A DNA stretch of 64,000 bases from Bacteroidaceae bacterium (GCA_017522785.1 JAFWYF010000001.1:1-64000); one strand, 5' to 3'; shown: positions 26,014 to 35,223, counted from the stretch's first letter. The notes: generated by a model from the sequence alone, not told the origin. Made by a program: numbers and translations.

Positions 26014-27855
26014 ATGAAAAAAATAATGAGTAGGTTTGTTCTACTCGTTACAATAATTCTCCTTACACTCCTTGCGGGGTGTAAGGAGAATGTGAAAATA
26101 GAGACTCTTGTCGCTCGAAACGGAGTCTTCTATCGAAATGATACGCTCTTTAAGATTGCTTCTGCTGAACTATCATACCCACGTGTTCCTCGTGAATATT
26201 GGGCCTCTCGCATGCAACTTCTAAAGCGTATGGGCATAAACACTCTTTCGGTTCGTGTCCCATGGATGTTGCATGAAACCAAAGAGGGCTGTTTTGATTT
26301 CGAAGGAAACAGAGATGTCAGAGAATTTTGTCGAATGGCGCAGGAGCATGGCTTTCTTGTGTGGCTGCATGTGGGCCCTGCAGTCGATGAATTTATGGAT
26401 ATGGGAGGTTTGCCATGGTGGTTGTTAAAAGATAAGAACATTGGTTTTACAGCAAAGAATAAACTGTTCATGGAAAAGGTCGGTACATACTTCAGAGCTT
26501 TGGGTGAACAGTTATCCGATATGCAACTCTCTAAAGGAGGGCCCATAGCTCTAATACAAATATCGGAGCCAAACGGCTTGCTTTCTTCCGACAAGAAAAC
26601 TCTTTTGCAATTGCAAGATAGTGTTGTTGCCGCAGGTTTTTCATCTTCAATATTTACAGTAGCGACCGATGCAAAGCATGTGAAAGATGTGATAATCCCT
26701 AGAGCTATCGTAGCCATAGGTATTGATGCTCAAAAGCATGCCATGTCTAATTTTACATCTCTTAAGAAAATTCAAAATACAATGCCTGTCCTATGCTATG
26801 ATGTAAATCGCAGTTGTACTGATATATGGGGCGCTGATGAACCATTACGTGAATGGCACAAAATTTATATGCGCATGTATGAAGTCTTTTCATCTGTCGG
26901 TTCTATTAATATATCATCAATATGTGGAGGTTCCTCATTCGGACACATTGCCGGTGCAACAAAAGATGATAATGAATACTTACCATATTCAACGACATAC
27001 TTTGGCGATGCTATAATAGATGAACATGGCTTGCTTGATGACCAATATTTTACCTTTGGTAAAGCTCTTAACTACTTTGTTTCCGATGATAATTTTGTGA
27101 AAGAAGGGTTGCATTCAACCTCATTGCTAAGTTTTCCCGAAACTGAAGTTTGCGATTTTGCCCCTTTGCTACAAGATATTTCATCATTTGCAACATCTGT
27201 TCATCCTATGACAATGGAGCAGTGTAACATCGGATATGGCGCAATTATGTATGAAACTACATTGCCTCTTTTGAACGAAGGAGACAGGTTGTTTGTAAAA
27301 GGTGTACACGATAATGCTCAACTCTTTGTCGATGGTAAACCAATTGCATCTGTCGCCCGTGGCAATAGCGGTTGTTATATCCCATTCTCTTCGGAGTATA
27401 GCAATGGTAAATTACAGATACTTGTAGATGCCATGGGACGAGTAGGTGATATTCCCGGTTATAAGGATTATAAAGGATTAACCGATGTTGTGCAAATGCA
27501 TTGTGCTAATGGGCGCGTCGATACCTTGACTAATTGGAAAAACTATCCTTTGCCTGCAGAATATGATGCTATAAAAGAAAAGAAGTTTGAAAATAGCAGA
27601 GGAACCAACCTTCCCGGATATTATAAAACCATTATTAATTGCGATAGTGAAGGTGATACCTATCTTAATCTCTCTTCATGGACACGCGGTGAGGCTTGGA
27701 TAAACGGACATAGTTTGGGACGTTTCTGGAATAAAGGACCTGTACGAACTTTATATGTCCCCGGTTGTTGGTTACAAGCTGGCGATAATGAACTGATTAT
27801 AGTCGATTGGGTTGGTCCTAGTGAACCCAAAGTATCAGGTATTAAAAGGCGATAA
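26014..27855 (+). CDS. GH35-like lipoprotein, probably catalytically inactive
   Basis: Resembles a glycoside hydrolase family 35 beta-galactosidase: LSYPRVPREYWASRMQLLKR, PWMLHETKEGCFDFEGNRDV, WLHVGPAVDEFMDMGGLPWW and YLPYSTTYFGDAIIDEHG follow the GH35 order. The lipobox LLAGC gives a lipoprotein. The acid/base motif QVENEYG reads QISEPNG (about residue 183). The nucleophile segment, normally Glu before the GW/WG region, reads CYDVNRSCTDIWG (about residue 262). HGGTNFG reads CGGSSFG. Both catalytic glutamates therefore seem lost. The C-terminal jelly-roll (GEAWINGHSLGRFWNKGP) that binds galactose in the family is intact. It may be a glycan-binding pseudoenzyme. Last gene of the sulfatase operon, 11 bases after the fusion gene. 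Confidence 0.8.
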   Translation: MKKIMSRFVLLVTIILLTLLAGCKENVKIETLVARNGVFYRNDTLFKIASAELSYPRVPREYWASRMQLLKRMGINTLSVRVPWMLHETKEGCFDFEGNRDVREFCRMAQEHGFLVWLHVGPAVDEFMDMGGLPWWLLKDKNIGFTAKNKLFMEKVGTYFRALGEQLSDMQLSKGGPIALIQISEPNGLLSSDKKTLLQLQDSVVAAGFSSSIFTVATDAKHVKDVIIPRAIVAIGIDAQKHAMSNFTSLKKIQNTMPVLCYDVNRSCTDIWGADEPLREWHKIYMRMYEVFSSVGSINISSICGGSSFGHIAGATKDDNEYLPYSTTYFGDAIIDEHGLLDDQYFTFGKALNYFVSDDNFVKEGLHSTSLLSFPETEVCDFAPLLQDISSFATSVHPMTMEQCNIGYGAIMYETTLPLLNEGDRLFVKGVHDNAQLFVDGKPIASVARGNSGCYIPFSSEYSNGKLQILVDAMGRVGDIPGYKDYKGLTDVVQMHCANGRVDTLTNWKNYPLPAEYDAIKEKKFENSRGTNLPGYYKTIINCDSEGDTYLNLSSWTRGEAWINGHSLGRFWNKGPVRTLYVPGCWLQAGDNELIIVDWVGPSEPKVSGIKRR

Positions 27856-27888
27856 AGATTATTATATTATCAACACAAAGATATCTTA

Positions 27889-27943
27889 GAATAAAATGAG
27901 CCCCAAAAGTTTTTTTGTATAACTTTTGGGGCTCATTTTATTC
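27889..27943. terminator. Bidirectional terminator
   Basis: Perfect 23-base arms, 27889-27911 and 27921-27943, with core GAGCCCCAAAAG. The 3' arm runs 6 bases into the converging gene and includes its stop codon (27938-27940). Confidence 0.9.
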
Positions 27944-28261
27944 TTCTTCGTCGATTACTCCATTATAAGCAAGTTCTCCTTCTACAACAAAGAAAATCTC
28001 TTCCGGGTCATAATCTCCAATGCCGTTCTTCTTAGCCTCTTTAACTATGAATTCTGCTATTTTGTTTATATCTATATCGATATACTCATTGTTACTATCT
28101 AAAATTCCACTTTTGTCATAGTAATCGTAAATGGTATCTAGAAAATAGTAAAATTCATCATCTGTAAATTTCTCTTTTAGTTCCTGAGGCAAACGTTCGC
28201 GTATATAGGCTATGGTTTTCTCATCATCGAGATCTTCCATGCCAAACTCATCGTTCTGCAT
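27938..28261 (-). CDS. Small acidic protein of unknown function
   Basis: A 107-residue, strongly acidic soluble protein (many Asp and Glu, ending GVIDEEE). No signal peptide, membrane helix or motif that I recognise. Tyr/Phe-rich segments such as DDEFYYFLDTIYDYYDK suggest a helical fold. It follows trxA by 8 bases, and dnaE-trxA precede it, so it is the third gene of that operon. I recall similar short proteins after trxA in other Bacteroidales, but cannot name a family. The stop codon lies in the stem of the shared terminator. Confidence 0.75.
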   Translation of the reverse strand: MQNDEFGMEDLDDEKTIAYIRERLPQELKEKFTDDEFYYFLDTIYDYYDKSGILDSNNEYIDIDINKIAEFIVKEAKKNGIGDYDPEEIFFVVEGELAYNGVIDEEE

Positions 28262-28269
28262 AGCAACTA

Positions 28270-28587
28270 TTATCCTAAAAGATTCTCAAATTTTGCTTGA
28301 ATCTCTGCTTTAGACTTTGAGCCTACGAATTTATCAACCACTTCGCCATTCTTAATGAAAAGGACTGTAGGGATATTACGAATGCCATATGTGTTGGTAA
28401 GGTCGTCAGCCTCCTCAATATCACATTTGCCTACTGCAATACGTCCATCGTATTCTTTTGCCAATTCATCAATTATTGGAGCTAATTGACGGCAAGGACC
28501 GCACCATGTTGCGCTGAAATCGAGAACAATGGGAAGTTCTGTTGCAAAAAACTCTTGTGAGTTGTTGTCTGTTACGTTAAATTCCAT
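28270..28587 (-). CDS. trxA: Thioredoxin
   Basis: Cytosolic disulfide reductase, 105 residues, typical length. The redox site WCGPC occurs in DFSATWCGPCRQLAPIIDEL, and the cis-proline lies in RNIPTVLFIKNGE. No signal peptide, so it is a cytosolic thioredoxin rather than an envelope oxidoreductase. It follows dnaE with a 21-base gap and precedes the acidic 107-residue gene by 8 bases, suggesting a common transcript. Confidence 0.96.
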   Translation of the reverse strand: MEFNVTDNNSQEFFATELPIVLDFSATWCGPCRQLAPIIDELAKEYDGRIAVGKCDIEEADDLTNTYGIRNIPTVLFIKNGEVVDKFVGSKSKAEIQAKFENLLG

Positions 28588-28608
28588 AATTTTAAATTTT
28601 ATAGGTTA

Positions 28609-31600
28609 TTAATTAAGTTTATATTCAATGTTCTTCAATGACTTTATATAATCAATAAATTTTTGCTCAACAGTTATATTGTGGCTCTTAGAAACCAGTT
28701 CTAAAGAGAATTCATGTTCTGCGTCTTTAATCTGGAACACTAGTTTGCTGTTCCCGGGATGACTCTCTACATATTCCATGATTCCTTCATATGCCTCTTG
28801 TGAGAAATTCATCACATCAAAGGACAAAGTTATACTTTTTATAATAGTATCCTTAATATCTGACAATAATTGTATGTTATTTACTACAAATTCTAATTTG
28901 TTTGGGTCCCAACGTCGCGGTTGGCAACTGCCGGTTATATAAAGGAAGGTTCCTTGCGCAAAATAGAACTGTTTTTGTATCCAATCGTCTCCAAAGAAAG
29001 GAAACTCTGCAGTTCCGGTAAAATCTTCGATTTTTACTATTCCGTAGGGATTACCTTTTTTTGTCTGTCCAACACGAGGGGCTTCACTGACAATACCACC
29101 AAATGTAACTTTACGGTTCTTTAGATTCTCAACGTCAATAAATTCTTCGGCTTTTGTGTTGCAGAATTCGTTTAATATGAGCGAATATTCGTCTAATGGG
29201 TGTGCCGATAAATATATACCTACCAACTCTCGTTCTCGGTTAAGGCGTTCAAGGGTACTCCAATTTCCTCCTTCGGGAATTTCGGGGTGTGGAATGTCGG
29301 CCATACCTTGGTCTCCGAATAGCGAGTTTTGCGATTCATTCTTGTCTACCTGATAACGGTTGCCATATCTAATCAAACTTTCAAGGAACTGCTCTCCTTT
29401 GCTGTTTATCCCTAAATATTGCTCACGTTCAATTCCTCCGGGAAGTTCGTCAAATGCTCCTGCTAAAGCAAGACATTCAAGGTTCTTACGGTTACAAGCA
29501 GTCAAATTCACACGTTCAACAAAGTTGAAAACACTTGTAAATGGGCCATTTGCTTCGCGCTCCTCAATGATGCTTTGTACAGCATTTTCTCCTACTCCTT
29601 TTATTGCACATAAGCCAAAACGTATATCGCCTTGTTTGTTTACGCTGAACTTACGTCTCGATTCATTTACATCCGGTCCCAAAACCTTTATACCCATAGA
29701 GGTACACTCTTGCATCAATTTGGTGATTTCATTGATGTTTGATAGGTTGCGACTAAGTGCACCGGCCATGTATTGCGAAGGGTAGTGGGCTTTTAAGTAT
29801 GCTGTTTGGTATGCAACCCATGAGTAGCATGTTGCATGCGACTTGTTGAATGCATATGATGCGAATTTCTCCCAATCGGCCCAAATCTTCTCCAAAGTTT
29901 TTGCAGGATGTCCATTAGCCTCACCTCCTTTTATGAATTTGGGCTTCAGTTCATCTAGTTTCTCTTTCAATTTCTTACCCATTGCTTTACGCAACGTATC
30001 GCTCTCGCCTCTGGTGAAATTTGCAAGCAAACGAGATAGTAACATCACCTGCTCCTGATACACTGTAATGCCATATGTGTCTTTTAGATATTTCTCCATG
30101 CATGGCAGGTCGTATTTCACCAACTCGGGGTTATGCTTACGCTGAATAAAGTCGGGAATATAGTCCATTGGTCCCGGACGATAAAGAGCGTTCATGGCAA
30201 TGAGATCCTCGAAGGTACTGGGCTGTAGTTCCCGTAGATATTTTTGCATGCCCGGCGACTCAAACTGAAATGTTCCGATTGTGTTTCCCTTGCAATACAA
30301 TTCATAAGTTTTGCTATCGTCAATTGGTATGTTGTCAATGTCAATTTCGATACCTAAACTTTGGCGTATATTAATAATTGCTTCGTTTATAACAGACAAT
30401 GTCTTTAGCCCTAGGAAGTCCATCTTTATGAGACCTGTCTCTTCAATAACGCTTCCTTCGTATTGGGTTACAAGTAGTTTTTCTCCTGTAACTTTGTCTT
30501 CGGCAATGCTTATAGGAACATGGTCGGTAATGTCGTCGCGACAGATGATAGTTCCGCATGCATGAACACCTGTGTTACGTACGTTGCCTTCCAACATTTT
30601 CGCATATTTGATTGTGTCGCGAAGTGTCGGGTTTGGCGATGCTTCGGCTTCACGTAACTCGGGCACTGATGAAATCGCATTTGGCAGGTTCATCTTTTTC
30701 CCATCCGGCAAACGGTCGGGTATGGACTTGCACAATTGATTTGATATATCTAATGGTAACTTTTGTACTCGTGCGACATCCTTAATGGCTAACTTTGTTG
30801 CCATTGTACCGTATGTAATAATATGTGCAACCTTTTCTTGACCATATTTTTCTGTTACCCATTTTAATACCTCGCCACGTCCGTCGTCGTCAAAATCAAC
30901 ATCGATATCGGGTAACGATATACGGTCGGGGTTTAAGAAACGTTCAAACAGTAGGTCGTACTTTATGGGGTCTACACGTGTAATTCCCAAACAATAGGCA
31001 ACAACACTTCCTGCGGCGGAACCACGTCCCGGTCCTACAGCTACGCCTAGTTCTTCGCGTGCAGCTCTAATAAAGTCCTGCACAATAAGAAAATATCCGG
31101 GGAAACCCATCGTTTTCATTATGTGCAGCTCAAAATCTATTCGGTCGGTAAGTTCTTGTGAGAAAGGCTCTGGGTAGCACTTCTTTGCTCCGTCATACGT
31201 GAGTTTACGTAAGTAGTCTCCCTCTAGTTTAATACGATATAACTTTTCGTATCCACCTAATTTCTTTATTTTCTTTTCAGCCTCCTCTTGGGAAAGCACA
31301 ACGTTCCCTTTTTCGTCTTGTGTGAACTCATTAAAAAGGTCTTCGTGAGTGAATTTTTTTCTATATTCCTCTTCTGTGCCAAACTCTTCGGGTATTGCAA
31401 AGGTAGGCATGATGGGTGCGCTATCTATGCTGTAGAATTCTACCTGATTGCAAATGTCTACGGTGTTGGAAAGTGCTTCGGGAACATCTCCAAATAGTTC
31501 ATTCATCTCGGCTCTTGTTTTCATCCACTCTTGCTTGGAGTATAGCATACGTTTCGGGTCGTCAAGGTCCTTTCCAGTGCTAAGGCAAATAAGGCGGTCG

Positions 31601-32304
31601 TGTGCCTCTGCATTTTCTTCGTCTACAAAATGCACATCATTTGTGCATACAAGTTTTACATTGCACTTCTTGCTTAGCTCAATAATATGCTTGTTTACTT
31701 CGACTTGTAACGGATACACTTCGTGGTTAGCTCTCTCCACTGTCGCCTTATGCAGTTGAAGCTCCAAATAGTAATCGTCGCCAAAAATGCTTTTATACCA
31801 CCTTACAACCTCTTCGGCTTTTTCTAAATTACCATTTTTTATCAGCTGGGGTACTTCACCACCTAAACATGCTGAACAGCAAATCAATCCCTCTCGGTAT
31901 TTTTCCAACTCAACTTTGTCGGTACGAGGGTTGTAATAGTATCCTTCGGACCATGCTTTAGAGACTATTTTAATAAGGTTATGGTAGCCTTTCTCGTTTT
32001 TTGCCAAAAGAATAAGGTGATGACCTCTAATATCTTCTTTCTGCTCTCGGTTATAGAGTCTTCGTTCGGCAACATATACTTCACAACCGATTATAGGCTT
32101 AAACTTTTCTTCGTCGCTTTTGCCTTTATTTATTTTGTTCACATAGTTATAGAACTCTTTAATGGCCATCATGTTTCCATGGTCGGTAACTGCTATACCT
32201 CTCATTCCGTCCGATATAGCTTTGTCTACCAAACGTTTAACCGACGCTTGGCCATCTAGTATGGAGTATTGTGTGTGTACGTGTAAGTGAACAAAATCTT
32301 GCAT
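28609..32304 (-). CDS. dnaE: DNA polymerase III alpha subunit
   Basis: Catalytic subunit of the chromosomal replicase, 1231 residues. The N-terminal PHP domain starts with HLHVHTQYSILDGQ and has AVTDHGNM. The polymerase palm carries LPDIDVDFDDDGR (about residue 468) with the metal-binding aspartates, and VGPGRGSAAGS lies just before it. A helix-hairpin-helix region (CAIKGVGENAVQSI) and an OB domain follow in the last 350 residues. No intein is seen. I chose the ATG at 32304 (MQDFVHLHVH), which puts the PHP motif at the usual distance; the frame is open to 32346. It leads an operon with trxA. Confidence 0.96.
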   Translation of the reverse strand: MQDFVHLHVHTQYSILDGQASVKRLVDKAISDGMRGIAVTDHGNMMAIKEFYNYVNKINKGKSDEEKFKPIIGCEVYVAERRLYNREQKEDIRGHHLILLAKNEKGYHNLIKIVSKAWSEGYYYNPRTDKVELEKYREGLICCSACLGGEVPQLIKNGNLEKAEEVVRWYKSIFGDDYYLELQLHKATVERANHEVYPLQVEVNKHIIELSKKCNVKLVCTNDVHFVDEENAEAHDRLICLSTGKDLDDPKRMLYSKQEWMKTRAEMNELFGDVPEALSNTVDICNQVEFYSIDSAPIMPTFAIPEEFGTEEEYRKKFTHEDLFNEFTQDEKGNVVLSQEEAEKKIKKLGGYEKLYRIKLEGDYLRKLTYDGAKKCYPEPFSQELTDRIDFELHIMKTMGFPGYFLIVQDFIRAAREELGVAVGPGRGSAAGSVVAYCLGITRVDPIKYDLLFERFLNPDRISLPDIDVDFDDDGRGEVLKWVTEKYGQEKVAHIITYGTMATKLAIKDVARVQKLPLDISNQLCKSIPDRLPDGKKMNLPNAISSVPELREAEASPNPTLRDTIKYAKMLEGNVRNTGVHACGTIICRDDITDHVPISIAEDKVTGEKLLVTQYEGSVIEETGLIKMDFLGLKTLSVINEAIINIRQSLGIEIDIDNIPIDDSKTYELYCKGNTIGTFQFESPGMQKYLRELQPSTFEDLIAMNALYRPGPMDYIPDFIQRKHNPELVKYDLPCMEKYLKDTYGITVYQEQVMLLSRLLANFTRGESDTLRKAMGKKLKEKLDELKPKFIKGGEANGHPAKTLEKIWADWEKFASYAFNKSHATCYSWVAYQTAYLKAHYPSQYMAGALSRNLSNINEITKLMQECTSMGIKVLGPDVNESRRKFSVNKQGDIRFGLCAIKGVGENAVQSIIEEREANGPFTSVFNFVERVNLTACNRKNLECLALAGAFDELPGGIEREQYLGINSKGEQFLESLIRYGNRYQVDKNESQNSLFGDQGMADIPHPEIPEGGNWSTLERLNRERELVGIYLSAHPLDEYSLILNEFCNTKAEEFIDVENLKNRKVTFGGIVSEAPRVGQTKKGNPYGIVKIEDFTGTAEFPFFGDDWIQKQFYFAQGTFLYITGSCQPRRWDPNKLEFVVNNIQLLSDIKDTIIKSITLSFDVMNFSQEAYEGIMEYVESHPGNSKLVFQIKDAEHEFSLELVSKSHNITVEQKFIDYIKSLKNIEYKLN

Positions 32305-32624
32305 ATTTTTTAGTATAATTGCGTTGTTAAAGATAATAGATTTCACCCATTTGGCATAGTCGTTGAGAGAAAAAAGTTTTCAACAGAAGATTAAATACTG
32401 ATAAAAACAAAAATATACGTTAATTTATAATTCTTAACACATTGAAAAATAGAGCGTTTTATTGTTAATGCTCTTTTGTGTGGTTTATTTTCTCGTTTTT
32501 TTATTTGTTGTTTAACAAATTGTTACTATTTTTGCTAAAAATAGAGGACAAATAGTGCTTGCAACATAAATACGATAATGCAAGTTCTGTCAGTCTCACT
32601 GGTTTAATATAATACTGTGGCTCG
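32305..32624. other. Divergent region between dnaE and psd
   Basis: A 320-base AT-rich gap. It contains a consensus promoter for psd (32504-32534). On the minus strand TATCTTTA (32328-32335), one base off TAnnTTTG, lies 24 bases before the dnaE start. No other gene or RNA structure is apparent. Confidence 0.6.
32504..32534 (+). promoter_or_regulatory. Consensus promoter of the psd operon
   Basis: TTTG (32504-32507), 19 bases, TATTTTTG (32527-32534): full match to the Bacteroidetes consensus, 90 bases before the psd ATG. Confidence 0.75.
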
Positions 32625-33311
32625 ATGAAGAGAATTAAAAAAATTAAAAAGATACGTATTCACAGAGAAGGTACGGAAATTCTATTACTATCCTTGCTGG
32701 TATTGTCATTAATTAATGCTATCTGTTGGTATTTCTCACCGTACGAAATTTTTAACATTGCTCTATCGAGTATATCATTATTCCTCTATTTGTTGATGGT
32801 GAATTTCTTTCGTAGTCCAAAACGTATTTTTGAGGGAGATGTAGAAAAGACAGTCGTTGCTCCTGCCGATGGTAGAGTGGTTGTTGTTGAAAAGGTATTT
32901 GAACCCGACCACTTTAAAGATGAGAGATTGATGATATCTATCTTTATGAGTCCAATGAATGTGCATGCCAATTGGTATCCGGTAGAAGGTGTTGTTACTC
33001 GCGTGGAACATCATAAAGGTCGTTTTCATAAAGCATGGTTGCCAAAAGCAAGCACCGAAAATGAACGTTCATTGGTCGTTATAAAGACTGACGAAGGAAC
33101 TGAAGTTCTGGTACGTCAAGTCGCAGGTGCTATGGCTCGTCGTATTGTTACCTATGCCGAGGTTGGTGAAGATTGTTTTATCGATCAACACATGGGTTTC
33201 ATTAAGTTTGGTTCTCGTGTAGATGTTTATCTTCCTTTAGATACCGAGATTTTTGTTAATTTGGAACAAAAAACTGTTGGAAACGAAACTGTAATAGCCA
33301 AACTAAAATAA
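32625..33311 (+). CDS. psd: Phosphatidylserine decarboxylase, short form
   Basis: Converts phosphatidylserine to phosphatidylethanolamine at the inner membrane. The 228-residue protein is of the short (PSD-A) type. Two hydrophobic segments at residues about 18-60 anchor it, followed by [14 protein letters not shown] and [15 protein letters not shown] with the family histidine. The self-cleavage site is in [13 protein letters not shown], where the Gly-Ser bond is cut to give the pyruvoyl group. It is followed after 11 bases by pssA, the gene for the preceding step, so the pair makes a complete phosphatidylethanolamine branch. Confidence 0.94.
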   Translation: MKRIKKIKKIRIHREGTEILLLSLLVLSLINAICWYFSPYEIFNIALSSISLFLYLLMVNFFRSPKRIFEGDVEKTVVAPADGRVVVVEKVFEPDHFKDERLMISIFMSPMNVHANWYPVEGVVTRVEHHKGRFHKAWLPKASTENERSLVVIKTDEGTEVLVRQVAGAMARRIVTYAEVGEDCFIDQHMGFIKFGSRVDVYLPLDTEIFVNLEQKTVGNETVIAKLK

Positions 33312-33322
33312 AATTATTTCTT

Positions 33323-34030
33323 ATGGCTTCTATAAAACGACATATCCCGAATACAATTACATGTTGCAATCTTTTCTCGGGTTGCGTGGCTGTAACAATG
33401 GCTTTTCAAGGCCAATTCGAATGGACATTGGCATTCATAGTCTTGGGTGCAGTGTTTGATTTCTTCGACGGTATGGCAGCTCGTTTATTAAAAGTTAGTT
33501 CTCCTATGGGTGTCGAGATGGATTCACTTGCCGATGATGTTACATTTGGTTTTGCACCGGCGGCTATGGTGTTTGTTTATATGAAGTCGCTTCTATACCC
33601 TCAGTTTCTCGGTGGTGTAGCAGAATATATTCCTTATTTGGCTTTTCTTATAGCTGTATTCTCGGCTGTAAGATTGGCTAAGTTTAATATCGATAAACGT
33701 CAGTCTGTCTCCTTCATTGGCTTGCCTACACCGGCAAATGCTCTTTTTTGGTCTTCATTGGTAGTTGGAGCTGGCGGATGGATTAGTGATGAAATTCATT
33801 CGGGTTGGCTTCTCATTGTAGGTTTAATATTCCTATCTTCTTATCTTATGGTTTCCGAGATACCAATGTTCTCATTAAAGTTTAAGAGCCTTTCGTGGAG
33901 TAGAAATAAGATAAGATATTTCTTCCTAATAACAATCATACCCATGTTGTTCCTAGGCTTTCTATCGGCTGTGCTTATAATAACATGGTATGTCATTTTG
34001 TCTATATCTCTTGCTATGCGCAAGAGATAA
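33323..34030 (+). CDS. pssA: CDP-diacylglycerol-serine O-phosphatidyltransferase
   Basis: Makes phosphatidylserine from CDP-diacylglycerol and serine, the substrate of the psd product encoded just upstream. The 235-residue integral membrane protein carries the CDP-alcohol phosphotransferase signature: DG-x2-AR-x8-G-x3-D-x3-D in FDGMAARLLKVSSPMGVEMD followed by SLAD (about residues 52-75). About seven hydrophobic segments follow. The N-terminal IPNTITCCNLFSGC is typical. It is the integral-membrane (Bacillus-like) type rather than the E. coli PLD-like type. Confidence 0.94.
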   Translation: MASIKRHIPNTITCCNLFSGCVAVTMAFQGQFEWTLAFIVLGAVFDFFDGMAARLLKVSSPMGVEMDSLADDVTFGFAPAAMVFVYMKSLLYPQFLGGVAEYIPYLAFLIAVFSAVRLAKFNIDKRQSVSFIGLPTPANALFWSSLVVGAGGWISDEIHSGWLLIVGLIFLSSYLMVSEIPMFSLKFKSLSWSRNKIRYFFLITIIPMLFLGFLSAVLIITWYVILSISLAMRKR

Positions 34031-34114
34031 TATGCAAATTTGTCGCATATATATTCTGAAATCCTTTGCGGTCTACATTTTGTTATTACTTATATGTAGA
34101 ATAACTGTAAAGCT

Positions 34115-34387
34115 ATGATATCATTTATATTTTTTATTATAATAATCTTCTTCTTGTTACTGGTCTTTGTGCCGGTAATACTCATCTCTATTGTACGTTC
34201 AATCGTTTCAATTTTCACAGGCAGAACAAAGCAAAAGGTAAACGATAATAATCGTACATCCTCGAGACACCATTGGGAGCATGAGGCTACCATGCACAAA
34301 CGAGATAATAATCTAAAAAAGAATAGAAAGATATTCGATAAGGACGAAGGTGAATATGTCTCTTTTGAAGAGGTAAAAGATAAATAA
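34115..34387 (+). CDS. Small membrane protein, DUF4834-like
   Basis: A 90-residue protein with one long hydrophobic N-terminal helix (residues 1 to about 32) and a basic, then acidic, hydrophilic tail ending EYVSFEEVKDK. That arrangement and the position after pssA match a small Bacteroidales family I recall as DUF4834. Function is unknown; the context suggests membrane lipid synthesis or the envelope. An 84-base gap separates it from pssA, with no evident terminator. Confidence 0.7.
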   Translation: MISFIFFIIIIFFLLLVFVPVILISIVRSIVSIFTGRTKQKVNDNNRTSSRHHWEHEATMHKRDNNLKKNRKIFDKDEGEYVSFEEVKDK

Positions 34388-34398
34388 TAGTTATAAGC

Positions 34399-34836
34399 CT
34401 ATCGTTTTCCTTCAAAGAATTTTTTCATTAGCATTGCAGCCTCTTGAGCACAAATACCCTCTAAAACCTCTGTTTTTGGATGAAGAACATCGGGAGCATA
34501 ACGTCTATATCCTCTTTTTTCGTCGGTAGCTCCATATACAAGTCTTCCTAATTGTGCCCATCCTAACGCTCCTGCACACATTGGACATGGTTCTACTGTT
34601 ACATACAAAGTGCATTCATTGAGGTACTTGCCCCCAATGTTGTCTGCCGCTGCCGTTATTGCCTGCATCTCGGCATGTGCTGTAACATCGTTGAGTGTTT
34701 CTGTAAGATTGTGGCAACGTGCTATAATTCTGTTGTTGCACACTACAATGGCCCCAATAGGTATCTCGTTTTCGTTGAATGCTTTTTGTGCCTCATCGAG
34801 TGCTAATTTCATATACTCATTGTCGGTCATACTCAT
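34399..34836 (-). CDS. tadA: tRNA-specific adenosine deaminase
   Basis: Deaminates adenosine 34 of tRNA-Arg(ACG) to inosine. The 145-residue zinc deaminase has the motif AHAEMQAI (His ligand and catalytic Glu, about residue 50) and PCPMCAG with the two Cys ligands. IPIGAIVVCNNRIIARCHN near the N-terminus is typical. I chose ATG 34836 (MSMTDNEY), which lies 4 bases beyond the stop of the preceding gene; a longer frame to 34866 would overlap that gene. Guanine deaminase is a related alternative, but the length and motifs favour TadA. Confidence 0.88.
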   Translation of the reverse strand: MSMTDNEYMKLALDEAQKAFNENEIPIGAIVVCNNRIIARCHNLTETLNDVTAHAEMQAITAAADNIGGKYLNECTLYVTVEPCPMCAGALGWAQLGRLVYGATDEKRGYRRYAPDVLHPKTEVLEGICAQEAAMLMKKFFEGKR

Positions 34837-34840
34837 ATAT

Positions 34841-35080
34841 TTAGCGACGCATTTCGTGTTCTCCAAATAGAGTTGGATAGTCCTCGTCTAAATTTTTATA
34901 GATAAAAGCAAGCAGTGTTTCGCGAATCCAATTGCTTTTGTTGTTAATTCGATATTTTTTTAGATAGTCATCTATAATTTTATTCTCCTCTTCACTTACA
35001 AGGCTCACGATGCGCGTATTGCGCTTTGCTTGTTGTCGTGCGGTAGTAGCTTTTGGTGCAATTTTCTTTTTTGTCCTCAT
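34841..35080 (-). CDS. Small basic protein, ribbon-helix-helix-like
   Basis: A 79-residue protein with a lysine/arginine-rich N-terminus (residues 1-22), then a strand-helix-helix pattern: TRIVSLVSEEENKIIDDYLKK followed by SNWIRETLLAFIYKN. This resembles the ribbon-helix-helix fold of small DNA-binding proteins such as MobC or CopG relatives, but I cannot assign it to a family. It is directly upstream of tadA (4-base gap) and both are served by one consensus promoter. No toxin partner is visible. Confidence 0.7.
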   Translation of the reverse strand: MRTKKKIAPKATTARQQAKRNTRIVSLVSEEENKIIDDYLKKYRINNKSNWIRETLLAFIYKNLDEDYPTLFGEHEMRR

Positions 35081-35131
35081 AAGTTAAACGACTTATAAAA
35101 ATTTACAGTCTGTTTTGTAAACTTCGTGTTG

Positions 35132-35163
35132 CAAATTTACATTTTACTTGTCCGAAAAACAAA
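35132..35163 (-). promoter_or_regulatory. Promoter of the small basic gene and tadA
   Basis: On the minus strand TTTG (35163-35160), 20 bases, TAAATTTG (35139-35132) followed by C. It lies 52 bases before the ATG at 35080. Confidence 0.65.
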
Positions 35164-35223
35164 CTTTTGGTTGCCTTTTCAACGATATTGCTTTATATTA
35201 GCAATGTTTTTAAGATATAATTT

